Shown here: positions 4,810 to 6,987 of the stretch, in pieces
Position numbering within the stretch: position 1 is the stretch's first letter
How the letters are laid out: every line of letters starts with the position of its first letter
NCBI GenBank assembly: GCA_947175005.1
Contig: CAMWLD010000117.1
Location: 1 to 6,987 of the forward strand
Length of the DNA: 6,987 bases
Reading direction: 5' to 3'
From: an uncultured Ruminococcus sp.
GTDB lineage: Bacteria > Bacillota > Clostridia > Oscillospirales > Ruminococcaceae
The notes under the pieces: generated by a model
The model's input: only the letters and a program-made list of their open reading frames with translations
What the model was told of the DNA's origin: nothing
The model's database searches: none
Position numbers and translations under genes: made by a program

Positions 4810-4830
4810 TTAGTTTATATGATTACAGTC

Positions 4831-6987
4831 TTACGCTCTAATTTCCGCTCCCAGTTCGGAAAGCTTTTTCAGAGCCTTTTTAACGGCGGCGTCCGCCTGT
4901 TCGTCGGTGAGAGTGCCCTCATGGGAGCGCATACTAATGCTGAACGCCACCGACTTTTTGCCCTCTTCTATCTGCTTGCCCTTGTAAACGTCAAAGAGCT
5001 TAACGCTTTCAAGAATCTTTCCGACGCCCTCTTTTATCGCTTTTTCCAGATGAGCCACGGGGATATTTTCATCGCATACCACTGCCAGGTCTCTTGTAAC
5101 AGCGGGGAATTTGGGCAGGGGCTTGTATTTCTTGACTTCGGCACTTTCCATAAGCTCGTCAATGTTTATCTTAGCCGCATACACCCTTGTTCCTATGCCG
5201 TAATTTTCGGCAGTTTCCGGGTGAAGCTCGCCGAAGATACCTATCGCCGTGCCGTCCTTGAAAATTTCGGCGCACCGTCCCGGGTGGAATGCAGGGGCTT
5301 CTCCGAAATTCTCGGATTCGCCCTTGCAAGGCTCATATTGGGCGTCCTGTACTCCCACAGCGTCCAGCAGTCCCTCAATAATTCCCTTTAAGCTGTAGAA
5401 ATCGCAGCCGCCGTACATTCCTATGCACAGCCTCTGAGGCTCCTCGGGCAGCTCGCCTCCCTTTGGCAGATACTCCTTTGCAAGCTCAAACAGCACAGCC
5501 TCGGGGTTGCGGTTATTATAATTTCTGGCAAGAGTTTCGCACATACTGGGCAGCAGAGATGTCCTCATAACGGAGGTGTCCTCACCCAGAGGATTGGTGA
5601 TAACTACCGTGTCCCTAAGCTTGCTGTCTTCGGGCAGACGCAGCTTGTCAAATCCCTTTGGAGATACAAAGGAGAAGCTTGCTATTTCGTTTACTCCAAG
5701 CCCCGTCAGGGTCTGCATGATTTTCCTTATGAATTTCTGCCGCTCGGTCAGCTCGCCGCTGGCAACGCCTCTGATAACAGTCCCGGGAATGTTGTTGTAG
5801 CCGTAAAGCCTTGCAATTTCCTCGGCGATGTCGTTTTTATATTCAATGTCGATACGGTAAGGAGGCGCATAAGCCACTCCGTCCTTAACGGTGATCTCCA
5901 GCTTATTAAGATATGCCTCCATATCCTCCGCCGAAAGGGTTATGCCAAGGAAACGGTTTATCCAGGCAGGGTCAAAGGGAGCAGTTTTTTGAGTATCTCT
6001 GCCGTTGGAGCAGTCAATAATGCCGCTGACTACTTCACCGCAGCCCAGCATATCCACCAGCTCAAATGCACGCTTCAAGGCAACCTCGCACATTCTCGGG
6101 TCAAGTCCCTTTTCAAAGCGTGCGGAAGCGTCCGTCCTCATGCCGAGAGCCTTTGCGGTAGTGCGCACGGAAGGCCCGTCAAAGCAAGCCGCCTCAAAAA
6201 CCACGTCAACCGTGTCGTCCATTATACCGCTGTATTCGCCGCCCATAACGCCCGCTACAGCTACGGGCTTTTCGCTGTCGACGATAACCAGCATATTTGA
6301 TTCAAGAGTGCGCTCTGCACCGTCCAGTGTGGTTATTTTCTCACCCTCGGCAGCATTTCTTATTTTAATGGAATTTCCCTTGATATAGCGAATGTCAAAG
6401 GCGTGCATGGGGTGGCCGTATTCCAGCATTACATAGTTGGTAATGTCAACGAAATTGTTGATCGGGCGCACTCCGCTTGCTCTCAGCCGCTCCCGCAGCC
6501 ACAGGGGAGAGGGGGCTATTTTAACATTTCTTACAACGCCCGCCATATACCGTGAACAAAGGTCCTCATTCTCTATCTTAACAGTCAGGTGCTCGTTCAC
6601 ATCGCCGCCGCAGGTCTTATATACAGGCTCTTTGATGTTAAGAGGGATATCGAATGTAGCCGCAGTTTCCCTTGCAAGTCCCGTTACCGACATACAGTCG
6701 GGGCGGTTTGAAGTTATCTCAAATTCAACAGTGGTGTCGTTAAGTTCGATAGCTTCTCTTATATCCATACCGGGAGTAAGGGTCTTGCCGCAGTCCTCTT
6801 CATTCAGGATAAAAATACCGTCCGCAATGGCATAGGGGAAATCATGCACCGTCAGCCCCAGCTCGCCCAGTGAACAGAGCATACCGTTGGAGGCAACGCC
6901 CCTTAACTTGCCTTTTTTTATCTTGACTCCTCCGGGCAGTGTAGAGCCGTCCAAAGCCGCAGGAACAAGGTTACCCACGTTTTCCTC
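4831..6987 (-). CDS. pheT: Phenylalanyl-tRNA synthetase beta subunit, 5' end outside window
   Basis: PheT pairs with PheS as an alpha2-beta2 enzyme that charges tRNA-Phe; the beta chain also edits mischarged tyrosine. The visible 718 residues begin inside the N-terminal tRNA-binding OB fold (LPGG, then KLRGVASNGMLCS, at visible residues 17-39). About 85-90 residues lie beyond the right edge, given the usual length near 800. Next come NRPDCMSVTGLARE (94-107), the B3/B4 editing region (about 120-300), with FEAA (264-267) and ALGMRTDASARFEKG (280-294), and the B5 domain (about 333-402) with DIAEEIARLYGYNNIP (386-401). The catalytic-like core follows, with NPLGEDTSVMRTSLLP (465-480). The ferredoxin-fold anticodon-binding domain closes the protein (about 620-718). 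No frameshift or missing block is seen. A GTG at 6978 is internal, since the frame stays open to the edge. pheS is expected further right, upstream on this strand. Confidence 0.97.
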   Translation of the reverse strand, partial: EENVGNLVPAALDGSTLPGGVKIKKGKLRGVASNGMLCSLGELGLTVHDFPYAIADGIFILNEEDCGKTLTPGMDIREAIELNDTTVEFEITSNRPDCMSVTGLARETAATFDIPLNIKEPVYKTCGGDVNEHLTVKIENEDLCSRYMAGVVRNVKIAPSPLWLRERLRASGVRPINNFVDITNYVMLEYGHPMHAFDIRYIKGNSIKIRNAAEGEKITTLDGAERTLESNMLVIVDSEKPVAVAGVMGGEYSGIMDDTVDVVFEAACFDGPSVRTTAKALGMRTDASARFEKGLDPRMCEVALKRAFELVDMLGCGEVVSGIIDCSNGRDTQKTAPFDPAWINRFLGITLSAEDMEAYLNKLEITVKDGVAYAPPYRIDIEYKNDIAEEIARLYGYNNIPGTVIRGVASGELTERQKFIRKIMQTLTGLGVNEIASFSFVSPKGFDKLRLPEDSKLRDTVVITNPLGEDTSVMRTSLLPSMCETLARNYNNRNPEAVLFELAKEYLPKGGELPEEPQRLCIGMYGGCDFYSLKGIIEGLLDAVGVQDAQYEPCKGESENFGEAPAFHPGRCAEIFKDGTAIGIFGELHPETAENYGIGTRVYAAKINIDELMESAEVKKYKPLPKFPAVTRDLAVVCDENIPVAHLEKAIKEGVGKILESVKLFDVYKGKQIEEGKKSVAFSISMRSHEGTLTDEQADAAVKKALKKLSELGAEIRA

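Overview
The window looks like chromosomal DNA from a low-to-mid GC Gram-positive anaerobe of the class Clostridia. An Oscillospiraceae or Ruminococcus-like genome is my best guess. The grounds are a lipobox lipoprotein with a low-complexity linker, purine-rich Shine-Dalgarno sites, AT-rich intergenic DNA, the QueH type of queuosine enzyme, and a flavodoxin and a hypothetical protein of a style common in these bacteria. This is inference from style, not from a search.

Layout: positions 1-452 hold no convincing gene. They contain a three-unit degenerate repeat (62-153), an AT-rich stretch, an extended -10 promoter (305-313) and a leader of about 130 nt with a small hairpin. Four plus-strand genes follow: a surface lipoprotein with an SGNH/GDSL hydrolase domain (453-1916), queH (2018-2680), a flavodoxin-like protein (2871-3392) and an unrecognised Lys/Glu/Ala-rich protein (3599-4588). 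On the minus strand pheT, the phenylalanyl-tRNA synthetase beta chain, enters from the right edge without its N-terminus and ends at 4831. The two gene sets converge on 4589-4830. That gap holds a strong terminator for the plus-strand genes, a second hairpin best placed to end pheT, and between them a MITE-like palindromic element of about 106 bp (4704-4809).

Functionally the genes are mixed. QueH and PheT both serve tRNA: the former completes queuosine at the wobble position, the latter charges tRNA-Phe. The flavodoxin might supply electrons to QueH, but only adjacency suggests this. The lipoprotein probably removes acyl groups from envelope glycans outside the cell. The last plus-strand gene has no assignable role.

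No defence system, CRISPR array, RNA gene or intact transposon is visible. The unusual content is in the intergenic DNA. It includes a 17-bp periodic array of alternating TTATC/GATAA half-sites that runs into the queH ribosome-binding site and start. Related sequence blocks lie upstream of both the flavodoxin and the hypothetical gene, a run of four 8-bp units precedes the hypothetical gene, and the MITE-like element sits behind pheT.
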